From Naasia sp. SYSU D00057 (GTDB lineage: Bacteria > Actinomycetota > Actinomycetes > Actinomycetales > Microbacteriaceae), in assembly GCF_017916505.1 (NCBI RefSeq), contig NZ_JAFMSZ010000001.1, positions 186,001 through 250,000 of the forward strand: a DNA stretch of 64,000 nucleotides. Direction: 5' to 3'. The position numbers and the translations under genes are program-made. Each line of letters begins with the position of its first letter. The first letter of the stretch is position 1. Shown here in pieces: positions 57,306-64,000 of the stretch. Below the pieces are notes generated by a model. The model made no database searches. It was not told where the DNA came from and saw nothing but the letters and a program-made list of their open reading frames with translations.

Positions 57306-57794
57306 TCAGAGCGCGACGGAGTGGTTCTCCCCCGTGTTCGGCTTGCCGCCCGTCGCCGCCGCCTTCGCGTACTTCAGCAGCGCCACCGGCTTCGGGTCCG
57401 TCATCGCCCAGTACTCGGCGCTCTCCGCGTGCACCTTGAGCAAAGCGATGTGCGGGTCGTCCTTGCCCTTCTCGAACCAGGCCTGCGCCCCGGTGTTCCA
57501 GTACTCGTCGACCTTCGCGCGGTCGCGCACGAGCTCGGCGCGGCCGGAGAGGGAGAGGTAGCCCTTCCCCGACTCGTAGGAGACGTTCACGTGGCTGTCG
57601 TGCTGGATCTGGTGCACCTTCTCCGCGTCGTCGTAGGTGAAGAACCAGACGTCGCCGTCGAACTCCGCCTCGACGGTGGCGAGCGGCCGGCTGACGAGGC
57701 GGCCGTCCTCGGTCATCGTGGTGAGGACCCCGATCTTGGAGTCCTTGATGAGCGCGCCGATCTGCTCCAGCTCGTCCTTGGTCGCCGTCGTCAT
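57306..57794 (-). CDS. pyridoxamine 5'-phosphate oxidase family (general stress protein 26-like)
   Basis: A 162-residue FMN-binding split-barrel protein: KIGVLTTMTEDGRLVSRPLATVEAEFDGDVWFFTYDDAEKVHQI, VNVSYESGKGYLSLSGRAEL and YWNTGAQAWFEKGKDDPHI. This matches general stress protein 26/FMN-binding flavin reductase-like proteins rather than true PNPOx. The ATG at 57794 has AGGAGG. It is 59 bases upstream of the TfoX-like gene in the same direction. Confidence 0.92.
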   Translation of the reverse strand: MTTATKDELEQIGALIKDSKIGVLTTMTEDGRLVSRPLATVEAEFDGDVWFFTYDDAEKVHQIQHDSHVNVSYESGKGYLSLSGRAELVRDRAKVDEYWNTGAQAWFEKGKDDPHIALLKVHAESAEYWAMTDPKPVALLKYAKAAATGGKPNTGENHSVAL

Positions 57795-58015
57795 GTCGCT
57801 GCCTCCTGTAGTCGGGTGTCGGTGGGTCGCCGCGACCGACGGTAGGACCGGAGGCTTCCAGGCGGCTGGGCACGAGCGCGCCCGAGCGGGAGTACTCTGC
57901 GCCGCGCGCCTGCCACCCGACTCTCGTGCCGCCGATCGGGGCTGTGCGGCCGCTCGGACCGACGCGAAACGGGCGGCGTAGCCTGAACTCCCCTCCGACC
58001 AGGAAGGAGCCCGGG

Positions 58016-58585
58016 ATGGCGGTCGATGCGCCCCCGCCAGCGGAGACCGCGGAGCAGGGCCTCCGCGTCTTCACCATCGGGCACTCCACGCACCCCATCG
58101 ACGAATTCCTCGGGATCCTGCACGCCCACGGCATCGGCCTGCTGGTCGACGTGCGGACCGTGCCGAGGTCGCGGACGAACCCGCAGTTCAACGAGGACGC
58201 GCTCGCCGCGTCGCTCCCCGAGGGCGGTATCCGGTACATCCGGATGCCCGCGCTGGGCGGCCTGCGGCACCCCCGCCGCGACAGCCCGAACGGCGCCTGG
58301 CGCAACGACTCCTTCCGCGGCTACGCCGACCACATGCAGACGCCCGAGTTCGCCGCGGCGATCGAGGAGCTCATCGAGCGAGCCCGCGATGTCCCGACGG
58401 CGATCATGTGCGCGGAGGCCGTCCCGTGGCGGTGCCACCGGTCGATGATCGGTGACGCGCTGGTGGCCCGCTCCATCACGGTGCTCGACATCCTGTCGGC
58501 CACGTCGGCCCGCCCGCATGTGCTGCGGCCGTTCGCGCGCCTCGACGGCGACCGGGTCACCTACCCCGCCGAGCAGGAGACCTGA
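58016..58585 (+). CDS. DUF488 family protein
   Basis: A 189-residue protein of DUF488: FTIGHSTHPIDEFLGILHAHGIGLLVDVRTVPRSRTNPQFN, ALGGLRHP, and the conserved Cys/His end IMCAEAVPWRCHRSMIGDAL. The Cys-Ala-Glu and Cys-His-Arg motifs may form an active site, but no function is established. The ATG has AGGAAGGAG seven bases upstream. Region 57795-58015 shows no other gene. Confidence 0.92.
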   Translation: MAVDAPPPAETAEQGLRVFTIGHSTHPIDEFLGILHAHGIGLLVDVRTVPRSRTNPQFNEDALAASLPEGGIRYIRMPALGGLRHPRRDSPNGAWRNDSFRGYADHMQTPEFAAAIEELIERARDVPTAIMCAEAVPWRCHRSMIGDALVARSITVLDILSATSARPHVLRPFARLDGDRVTYPAEQET

Positions 58586-58600
58586 CGCGCACCGACGGCC

Positions 58601-59752
58601 TCAGCGGCGGCCCGAGTGCGGCGGTGACGCGAGAGCGGCGAGCAGCCGCTCGATGTCGTCCTCGTCGTTGTAGAAGTGCAGCGAGAGGCGGAGGTTGCCG
58701 TCGCGGACCGCGGCGACGATGCCCTGCTCCTTGAGGTGGGCGAGCAGCGGCGCGGACTCGCCGTCCGGCAGCGGAACGGCGACGATGCTGCTGCGGTTCT
58801 CCTCCGGCAGGTCGAGCGGCTCCCACCCCGACTCGACGAGACCGGTCCGCAGGATCGCCTCCAGTTCCCGGTTCCGCGCGTAGATCGCGTCCGCGCCGAA
58901 CTCCTCGATCACGGCGAGGGCGGCCTGGTCGCCGATCGCGGCGAGCCAGCTGATCGGGCTGTCGAAGCGGGAGGCGGTCGGCGACAGGTCCATGCCGGGG
59001 CCGTAGAAGCTCTGGTACGGGCTGCGGCCCGCCTTCCAGCCCGCGTTCATCGGCGTGAACCACTCCTGCACGGCCTTCGAGAACCAGCAGTAGCCGACGC
59101 CGCGGCCTGCATTGCAGAGGAACTTGTGGTCGGCGAAGGAGAGCACGTCGATCTCGGCCAGCTCCTCGGCGGGAACCGGCAGCGCGCCGACCTGCTGGGT
59201 GCCGTCGACGAAGACGAGCGCGCCGACGGAGTGGGCGAGGTCGCCGAGGTCGGCCGTCCGCGATCGGTGCCCGGTCGCGCTCTGCACCGAGCTGAAGGCG
59301 AGCAGCCGGGTCTGGTCGTCGATGCGCTCGGCGACGAGCTCCGGGTCGATGCCGCCGTTGCGGAAGGGCACCGCGTGGATCTCGTACCCCTTCTTCTCGA
59401 GCATCCGCCACGGGAAGTGGTTCGACGAGTACTCGCGCTCGCCGATGATGATGTTGTCGCCCGGCTCGGCCGGCCCGAACTGCGCGGCCACGAGGCCCGC
59501 GGCGTTCGAGACGGTGGCGATCAGCGCGACATCCTCGCGATCCGCCCCGAGGAGGCGCGCGACCGCGGTGCGTGCGACCTCTCCCGCCGCGTCGCCACGG
59601 ACGAGGTCGAGGCCCTGGTCGAGCCACTCGTCGAGGTAGGCGCGGTAGGCGTCGTCGAGGGCGGTGCTGGCGAGGCCGACCGCCGCGGTGTTGAAGTAGG
59701 CGACGTTCCTCGTCGCGGGGAACAGCTCGCGCGCGGTGCGGATGTCGGGCAT
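58601..59752 (-). CDS. class V aminotransferase (PLP-dependent, cysteine desulfurase-like)
   Basis: A 383-residue fold-type I enzyme: FPATRNVAYFNTAAVGLAST, VALIATVSNAAGLVAAQFGPAEPGD, VFVDGTQQVGALPV with the Asp of the cofactor site, and the PLP Lys in VLSFADHKFLCNAGRGVGY. No reactive Cys loop of cysteine desulfurases is evident, so an aminotransferase, isopenicillin epimerase-like or lyase role is possible. Two ATGs are adjacent; 59752 has GGAGG at the best spacing. Confidence 0.9.
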   Translation of the reverse strand: MPDIRTARELFPATRNVAYFNTAAVGLASTALDDAYRAYLDEWLDQGLDLVRGDAAGEVARTAVARLLGADREDVALIATVSNAAGLVAAQFGPAEPGDNIIIGEREYSSNHFPWRMLEKKGYEIHAVPFRNGGIDPELVAERIDDQTRLLAFSSVQSATGHRSRTADLGDLAHSVGALVFVDGTQQVGALPVPAEELAEIDVLSFADHKFLCNAGRGVGYCWFSKAVQEWFTPMNAGWKAGRSPYQSFYGPGMDLSPTASRFDSPISWLAAIGDQAALAVIEEFGADAIYARNRELEAILRTGLVESGWEPLDLPEENRSSIVAVPLPDGESAPLLAHLKEQGIVAAVRDGNLRLSLHFYNDEDDIERLLAALASPPHSGRR

Positions 59753-59893
59753 CATCGCCCTCCCGTCGTCGGGTCCAGGTGAGGCCGATGCTAGGGGCGA
59801 GCGGAGCCTGCCCACAACGAGCCGCGCGGCGATCCGCCGACCGCCCGGCACCGGCTGGGCGGGCGCCCGACCTGGGCTGAGCGGACGCGCGCC

Positions 59894-60937
59894 TCAGTCC
59901 GCGAGGAGTGCTGACACCCGCTCGATCTCCTCGGCGAGCTCGTCGCGCTGCAGCGGGGTGAGCGTCTCGAAGAGATTCAGCTGAACCGCACCGTCCCGCC
60001 ACCACCACAGCCCGCCGAGAAAGCCGTCGACGAGGAGGACGTTGCCGACGCCGGCGTTCGCACCCATCCACTTTCGCCGGGCCTCGGGCGTGCTGATGTG
60101 CGCGCGGTCCGCATGCGAGAGCCACACGTTGTCGTAGGCGCCCAGCATCCGCACCGGCGCTGGCTCGCCGCCGTCGGCGAACGGGGCGTCGGGCACGTCG
60201 AACCGGATGCGCCCGTCGGCGCTCGGGACCTCGACGAGCTCGTCCCTCATCCCGCCGAAGACGTCGGCGAGGCCGCGGACGCCGGACCACGCGGCCATGT
60301 CGGCGGGAGTGGCGGGCCCGAAGGCGCGGAGGTAGCGGCGGACGAGCTCGCGGACGTCGAGCGCGGCCATCGGCCGGCCGAGATGGTTCTCGAGCGTCTG
60401 GTAGACGACTCCGCCGGACCGCTTCCACAGGCCGCGCGGCGGCAGCTGGACGAGCGGCGCGTGCTCTCGGGCGAGATGCCCGAGCGCGGGGCCCGGAGCG
60501 CCCGGGAACTCCGCCGCGAGCCGCTCCCCCAGCTCCCGGTTCGGCAGGGGTCCGGCGGCGAGCAGGCGCCGGGCCGCCGCCACGACCTCGTCGACGGGCA
60601 CATGCCGGGCCTCGCGGTTCATCTGGTTGCTGCCGCTGACCCGGCTGATCACCGGCTGAACCCAGGGCCGCAGCTGGAGGGCGTCCTCGGCGGCGAGCAC
60701 GTGGACGGTGCCGCGCATCGTCAGCAGTCGGACGGCCTCACCCCGCTCGATGGCGCCGGAGAGCTCGAGCGGATCGAACGGCTCGAGCCGGGCGGCCAGC
60801 GACAGGTAGGGCGGCAGGTTCTCCTGCCCCTGCAGCCCGACGAGGTGGCGCACCATGTCGAGCGCGGGCATCGACGTGCGCTCGAGGAGGTGCTGGCGGC
60901 GCAGCAGGGTGCGGTTGAGGTCCCGCACGCTCAGCAT
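59894..60937 (-). CDS. winged-helix DNA-binding protein, AlkZ-like DNA glycosylase
   Basis: A 347-residue protein of the HTH_42/AlkZ family, which removes crosslinked or alkylated bases. The catalytic QxQ motif is LVGLQGQENL (Q36 and Q38), followed by the AVRLLTMRGTVHVLAAEDAL segment; C-terminal LLVDGFLGGLWWWRDGAVQL. Three winged-helix modules are expected by family. TACGGT six bases before the ATG suggests leaderless mRNA. Function as a glycosylase is inferred from the intact QxQ. Confidence 0.9.
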   Translation of the reverse strand: MLSVRDLNRTLLRRQHLLERTSMPALDMVRHLVGLQGQENLPPYLSLAARLEPFDPLELSGAIERGEAVRLLTMRGTVHVLAAEDALQLRPWVQPVISRVSGSNQMNREARHVPVDEVVAAARRLLAAGPLPNRELGERLAAEFPGAPGPALGHLAREHAPLVQLPPRGLWKRSGGVVYQTLENHLGRPMAALDVRELVRRYLRAFGPATPADMAAWSGVRGLADVFGGMRDELVEVPSADGRIRFDVPDAPFADGGEPAPVRMLGAYDNVWLSHADRAHISTPEARRKWMGANAGVGNVLLVDGFLGGLWWWRDGAVQLNLFETLTPLQRDELAEEIERVSALLAD

Positions 60938-60943
60938 GCGAGC

Positions 60944-60949
60944 ACCGTA
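60944..60949 (-). promoter_or_regulatory. -10 box (TACGGT), leaderless layout, AlkZ-like gene
   Basis: TACGGT on the minus strand, six bases before the ATG at 60937. Confidence 0.45.
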
Positions 60950-60992
60950 TCGGGCGACGCCTAGCGGATCACGGGGTCCGGGAGGTGTGCGC

Positions 60993-62708
60993 TCAGCGCT
61001 CGCCGGGGACGAGCCAGGCGTAGCCGTGCGGCGGGAGCCGCAGGCCGCCCTCGTGCCGGGTTCCGGTCAGGACGTCGACGCCGCCGAGCGCCGGGAGGTG
61101 GACCTCCTCCGCGCTGACGTTCACGGCGGCGACGAGCTCGTGCGGCGTCCCCGCCGCACGGCGGACGACGAGAACGCGCTCGTCGTGCTCCTCGACGGCC
61201 TGGTCGGCGAACGGCGAGAAGCCCGGCAGGCCCCGCCGGGTCTCGAGCAGCACGCGCAGGCCCTCCAGCATCCCGCGGCGCCGGTCGGACGTCTCGAGCT
61301 CGGCGCGGAGCCGGTCGGCGTCGAGCACTTCCCGGTTGATGCGCCGGGCGATGTCGCTCGCCTCCATCCCCTCCCGGTCCTGACCGGAGCCGAGGAGCGA
61401 GTGGTAGTAGATGGCGGGCACGCCGACGAGCGACAGCAGGATCGCGTGGGCAGCGAGGCCGCGCACGACCGCGGCGGCGTCCGGGTCCGGGTCCGCGGGG
61501 TCGACGAGTGCATCGAGGTAGTTGGTGTTGAGCTCGTAGACGTCCTCTGTACCGTCCTGCCGCTTCGCGGTGGAGACGCGGCCGCCCCGGGCACGCACGC
61601 GGTCGACGAGCAGCGCGCGGTCCTCGTCGGTGAGGAGCCCCGTCGTCGGGCGGATGCCGATGCCGTCGTGGCTCGCGAGGAAGTTGAACCAGGTCGCCGT
61701 CGGGCTCACCGGGCGGATGTCCGCCGCCCAGCGCGCGAGCGCCGTGGCGCGGCCGGTGACGAACGAGTGCAGCACGAGGGGCGGCAGGGCGAACTGGTAG
61801 ACCATGTTCGCCTCGTCCGACCCGTCGCCGAAGTAGCCGATGTTGTCGCTGTGCGGCACGTTCGTCTCGGTGAGGAGGAGCGCGCCCGGCGCGATGGCGT
61901 CGACGATCGCCCGCCAGATGCGGATCACGCCGTGCGTCTCGGGCAGGTGGATGCAGGTGGTGCCCGAGCGCTTCCAGAGGAACCCGATCGCGTCGAGCCG
62001 GACCGTCGTCGCGCCGTGCGAGAGGTAGCCGAGCAGCACGTCGGTGAGGTCGAGCAGCACGGCGGGCGTGCTCGGGTCCACGTCCACCTGGTCGGGGCCG
62101 AAGGTGGTCCACGCGCGCGCGACCGTGCCGTCGGGCCGCTCGTACTCGTGCGTCAGCGGCGTCGTGCGCGGCCGGACGACCCGGGAGGTGTCGAAGTCCT
62201 CCCCCGGCTCGAGGAAGTAGCCGGCGTACCGCGGATTCCGGGCGAGCCAGCCGCGAAACCAGGGGCTCGAGCTCGAGAGGTGGTTGGCGACGAAGTCGAG
62301 CATCAGGGCGTGGTCGGCGCGCAGGTCGGCGACGTCGTCCCACGTGCCGAGCGCGGGGTTCACCTCGCGGTGGTCGACGACGCCGAAGCCGTCGTCGGAG
62401 GTCCAGGGGTAGATGGGCAGCAGGTGCACATCCGTCACGGCGTCGCGCACGTGCTCGCGCAGCACGTCGCGCAGGGTGTGCAGCGGCGCCTCCCCCTCCC
62501 GCCGGAACGCGTCGCCGTAGGTGATGAGGTAGGCGGTGCCCTGGTCCGGGCGCTCTCGGTCGGCCCGCGGGATGCGCGGAGCCCAGCGCTCGGCGAGCGC
62601 GAGAAGCTGCGGCAGCACCTCTCCGTCGCGGCCCGGATAGAGGTTCTCGACGATCGGCGCCAGCCGCGCCCGGAGCGCGTCGCCTCCGTCGGCGGTCCAC
62701 TCGGTCAT
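60993..62708 (-). CDS. GH13_18 sucrose/glucosylglycerate phosphorylase-like enzyme
   Basis: A 571-residue alpha-amylase-family enzyme. YLITYGDAFRREGEAPLHTL, VHLLPIYPWTSDDGFGVVDHREVN and MLDFVANHLS are typical of GH13 subfamily 18 (sucrose phosphorylase, glucosylglycerate phosphorylase). Nucleophile D239 in TVRLDAIGF, acid/base E281 in LLTETNVPHSDN and transition-state Asp 348 in ASHDGIG are present. It would split a glucoside with phosphate to glucose 1-phosphate. The exact donor (sucrose, glucosylglycerate or other) is not decided. Start ATG at 62708 overlaps the stop of the alpha-galactosidase (ATGA), so the pair is coupled. Confidence 0.92.
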   Translation of the reverse strand: MTEWTADGGDALRARLAPIVENLYPGRDGEVLPQLLALAERWAPRIPRADRERPDQGTAYLITYGDAFRREGEAPLHTLRDVLREHVRDAVTDVHLLPIYPWTSDDGFGVVDHREVNPALGTWDDVADLRADHALMLDFVANHLSSSSPWFRGWLARNPRYAGYFLEPGEDFDTSRVVRPRTTPLTHEYERPDGTVARAWTTFGPDQVDVDPSTPAVLLDLTDVLLGYLSHGATTVRLDAIGFLWKRSGTTCIHLPETHGVIRIWRAIVDAIAPGALLLTETNVPHSDNIGYFGDGSDEANMVYQFALPPLVLHSFVTGRATALARWAADIRPVSPTATWFNFLASHDGIGIRPTTGLLTDEDRALLVDRVRARGGRVSTAKRQDGTEDVYELNTNYLDALVDPADPDPDAAAVVRGLAAHAILLSLVGVPAIYYHSLLGSGQDREGMEASDIARRINREVLDADRLRAELETSDRRRGMLEGLRVLLETRRGLPGFSPFADQAVEEHDERVLVVRRAAGTPHELVAAVNVSAEEVHLPALGGVDVLTGTRHEGGLRLPPHGYAWLVPGER

Positions 62709-64000
62709 GCCGTCCTCCCCTCCAGGAGCCGCCGGACGAGGTCCCGGCCGCGGTCGTCGAGGTCGGCGATGCGGTCGGAGAAGCCGCGGATGCCGGGCGC
62801 GCTCAGCACCGCCTCGGCCCACTCGTCGCGGAGCTCGAACTGCGGGCGGGCGACGAGGCAGTCGGGGTCGTTGGTCCAGAGCCGGCCGTGCTGCCACGCG
62901 CGGGCCTCGAGCGACATCCGGCCGCGCAGCCCCTGCGAGCCGTTCTCGCCGCCCTCGTGGAAGGTGTCGGGCGAGACCCGCATGGCGTCGACGAGGCCGA
63001 CGCTCGGCAGGATGGGGGCGCCGCAGCCGAGCAGGTACGCGTCCTCCCCCATCACCTCGCGGACGAGTTCGAGGCCCGAGCGGTAGGCCTCGACCGGCGT
63101 CGCGTCGGAGTCGTGGCGGCGGCCGGGGACCGCTCCCCCGTAGAGAAAGTCGAGCTTGGCGTAGTCGATGCCGAGGTCGCGGAGGCCGGACAGCACCTCG
63201 GTGAGGTAGCCGCGCACGCCGGGATGGGTGAGGTCGAGGCCGACGAGGTCGTCGCCCCAGTTGTAGCCGGCGGGGCCGACCAGCCAGTCCGGGTGTTCGG
63301 TCGCGATCGACGACTTCGACCCCACGAGAAAGGGAGCGAGCCAGATGCCGGCGCGCCGGCCGCTGTCCCGGATCGCCGCGACGACGTCGGGCAGCGAGCC
63401 GAAGCCGGGCCGCGGCCGGGTCCACTCCCCCGTGCCGAGGCTCCAGCCGTCGTCGACCTGGACGACCTCGACCGGCAGCTCCTCCCGCCCGATCGCGGCG
63501 AGGTTCTCCAGGACGTCGCCGGCGGTGACCTCCTCGAAGTAGTGGTACCAGGTGCACCACACCCGGGGCACGGCGTCCGACGTGCGGGCGCCCATCGCGG
63601 CGCCGAACCGGTCGCCGAACTCCTCGAGGGCCGCGAGCCCCGCCGACCCGGGCTCCGCCCCCGACGCGCCCGGCGACGTGCCCTCGGCCGACCACCGCTC
63701 CACCTCGTCGTCGGCGCTCACGGTCACCCGGTCGGTCCGCCACTCCGCGCGGATGGTGGGAACGGAGGATCGGGCGTCGGGGGTGCCGTAGGCGCGCGCG
63801 GGACTGCCGTCGCCGGGATCGACGACGAGCAGCCCTTCGCCCTGCAGTCCGCGCTCGGGCAGCTCGGTGCCCGGCCGGAAGCGCATCAGGTGCTGCCAGC
63901 CCTCCGCGGGCCGGTGCATCGGGTGGGTGACGCCGTACCAGGTGGTGGGACTCCAGCTCTGCCAGCCCTCGGCGTAGACGCGGCCCTCCGGGCCGACCGG
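62705..64000 (-). CDS. GH36-family alpha-galactosidase, N-terminal end cut by window
   Basis: The last 431 residues are visible; the frame is open to the right edge and includes RVYAEGWQSWSPTTWYGVTH near the edge, a known motif of the family's N-terminal domain. The catalytic barrel has CTWYHYFEEVTAGDVLENLA, VVQVDDGWSLGTGEW, LAPFLVGSKS and the nucleophile Asp in DYAKLDFLYGG; MRVSPDTFHEGG likely carries the acid/base Asp. It could act on alpha-galactosides or related alpha-glycosides. Together with the coupled GH13_18 phosphorylase this suggests uptake and use of an oligosaccharide; transport genes would lie beyond the right edge. Confidence 0.9.
   Translation of the reverse strand, partial: PVGPEGRVYAEGWQSWSPTTWYGVTHPMHRPAEGWQHLMRFRPGTELPERGLQGEGLLVVDPGDGSPARAYGTPDARSSVPTIRAEWRTDRVTVSADDEVERWSAEGTSPGASGAEPGSAGLAALEEFGDRFGAAMGARTSDAVPRVWCTWYHYFEEVTAGDVLENLAAIGREELPVEVVQVDDGWSLGTGEWTRPRPGFGSLPDVVAAIRDSGRRAGIWLAPFLVGSKSSIATEHPDWLVGPAGYNWGDDLVGLDLTHPGVRGYLTEVLSGLRDLGIDYAKLDFLYGGAVPGRRHDSDATPVEAYRSGLELVREVMGEDAYLLGCGAPILPSVGLVDAMRVSPDTFHEGGENGSQGLRGRMSLEARAWQHGRLWTNDPDCLVARPQFELRDEWAEAVLSAPGIRGFSDRIADLDDRGRDLVRRLLEGRTA

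Noticed and set aside
1-64000. Prophage, insertion sequence, integron, rRNA operon
   Set aside because: No transposase, integrase, phage structural gene or rRNA sequence was seen; gene content and composition are uniform.

Overview
The window is a 64 kb stretch of very high-GC chromosomal DNA from an actinobacterium. The likeliest family is Microbacteriaceae (relatives of Leifsonia, Rathayibacter or Clavibacter). This rests on the RbpA transcription factor, a PafB/PafC pair next to tatA and tatC, an Mtr4-like (HelY) helicase, a TrmI-type tRNA methyltransferase, a DUF222/HNH protein, a mycoredoxin-like protein and abundant GTG starts. The genus call is inference. I see no rRNA, CRISPR array, insertion sequence or prophage. 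The gene at each edge is cut.

Layout. 1-2.1 kb: SPFH protein (cut), glycerophosphodiester phosphodiesterase, rbpA and a strong terminator. 2.1-12.4 kb: a conserved minus-strand housekeeping run, read from 12.4 kb leftwards: HAD phosphatase, trmI, FKBP lipoprotein, pafB, pafC, small membrane protein, tatA, tatC, helY-like helicase and lnt. 12.5-18.7 kb: PAC2 protein, GNAT, pirin, uppP, CBS protein, TetR-like regulator and M20 peptidase. 18.8 kb: tRNA-Leu(GAG). 19-24.4 kb: small stress and accessory genes. 24.4-32.2 kb: DUF222/HNH protein, a PAP2-diacylglycerol kinase fusion, aldo/keto reductase, VOC protein, S9 peptidase and a first YbdK-type ligase. 32.2-35.8 kb: a three-gene cassette (DUF4956 membrane protein, VTC-type polyphosphate polymerase domain protein, Cthe_2159-like beta-helix lipoprotein) bracketed by two near-identical 58-bp palindromic elements. 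35.8-43.1 kb: PEP-mutase-like protein, CDF transporter, kinase, second YbdK ligase, PLP decarboxylase and others. 43.1-46.3 kb: a two-gene operon of a repeat-rich Ala/Asp protein and a large M50-like membrane metalloprotease with a PqqD-like N-terminus. 46.4-64 kb: NnrE, mycoredoxin, secreted nucleases, an amino-acid permease, two FAD enzymes, two DNA-glycosylase-like proteins, and at the right edge a coupled GH13_18 phosphorylase and GH36 alpha-galactosidase.

How genes work together. The tat/lnt/FKBP/pafBC run links protein export, lipoprotein maturation, extracytoplasmic folding and the DNA-damage response. Many pairs overlap by four bases (GTGA or ATGA), indicating translational coupling. 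About fifteen genes carry a TAnnnT-like -10 box 6-7 nt upstream of the start codon and no Shine-Dalgarno, the layout of leaderless mRNAs.

The most promising undescribed systems are (1) the repeat protein plus M50/PqqD-like protease operon at 43.1-46.3 kb and (2) the DUF4956-VTC-beta-helix cassette at 32.3-35.6 kb with its flanking palindromes. Functions proposed for both are inference from domain content and gene order.
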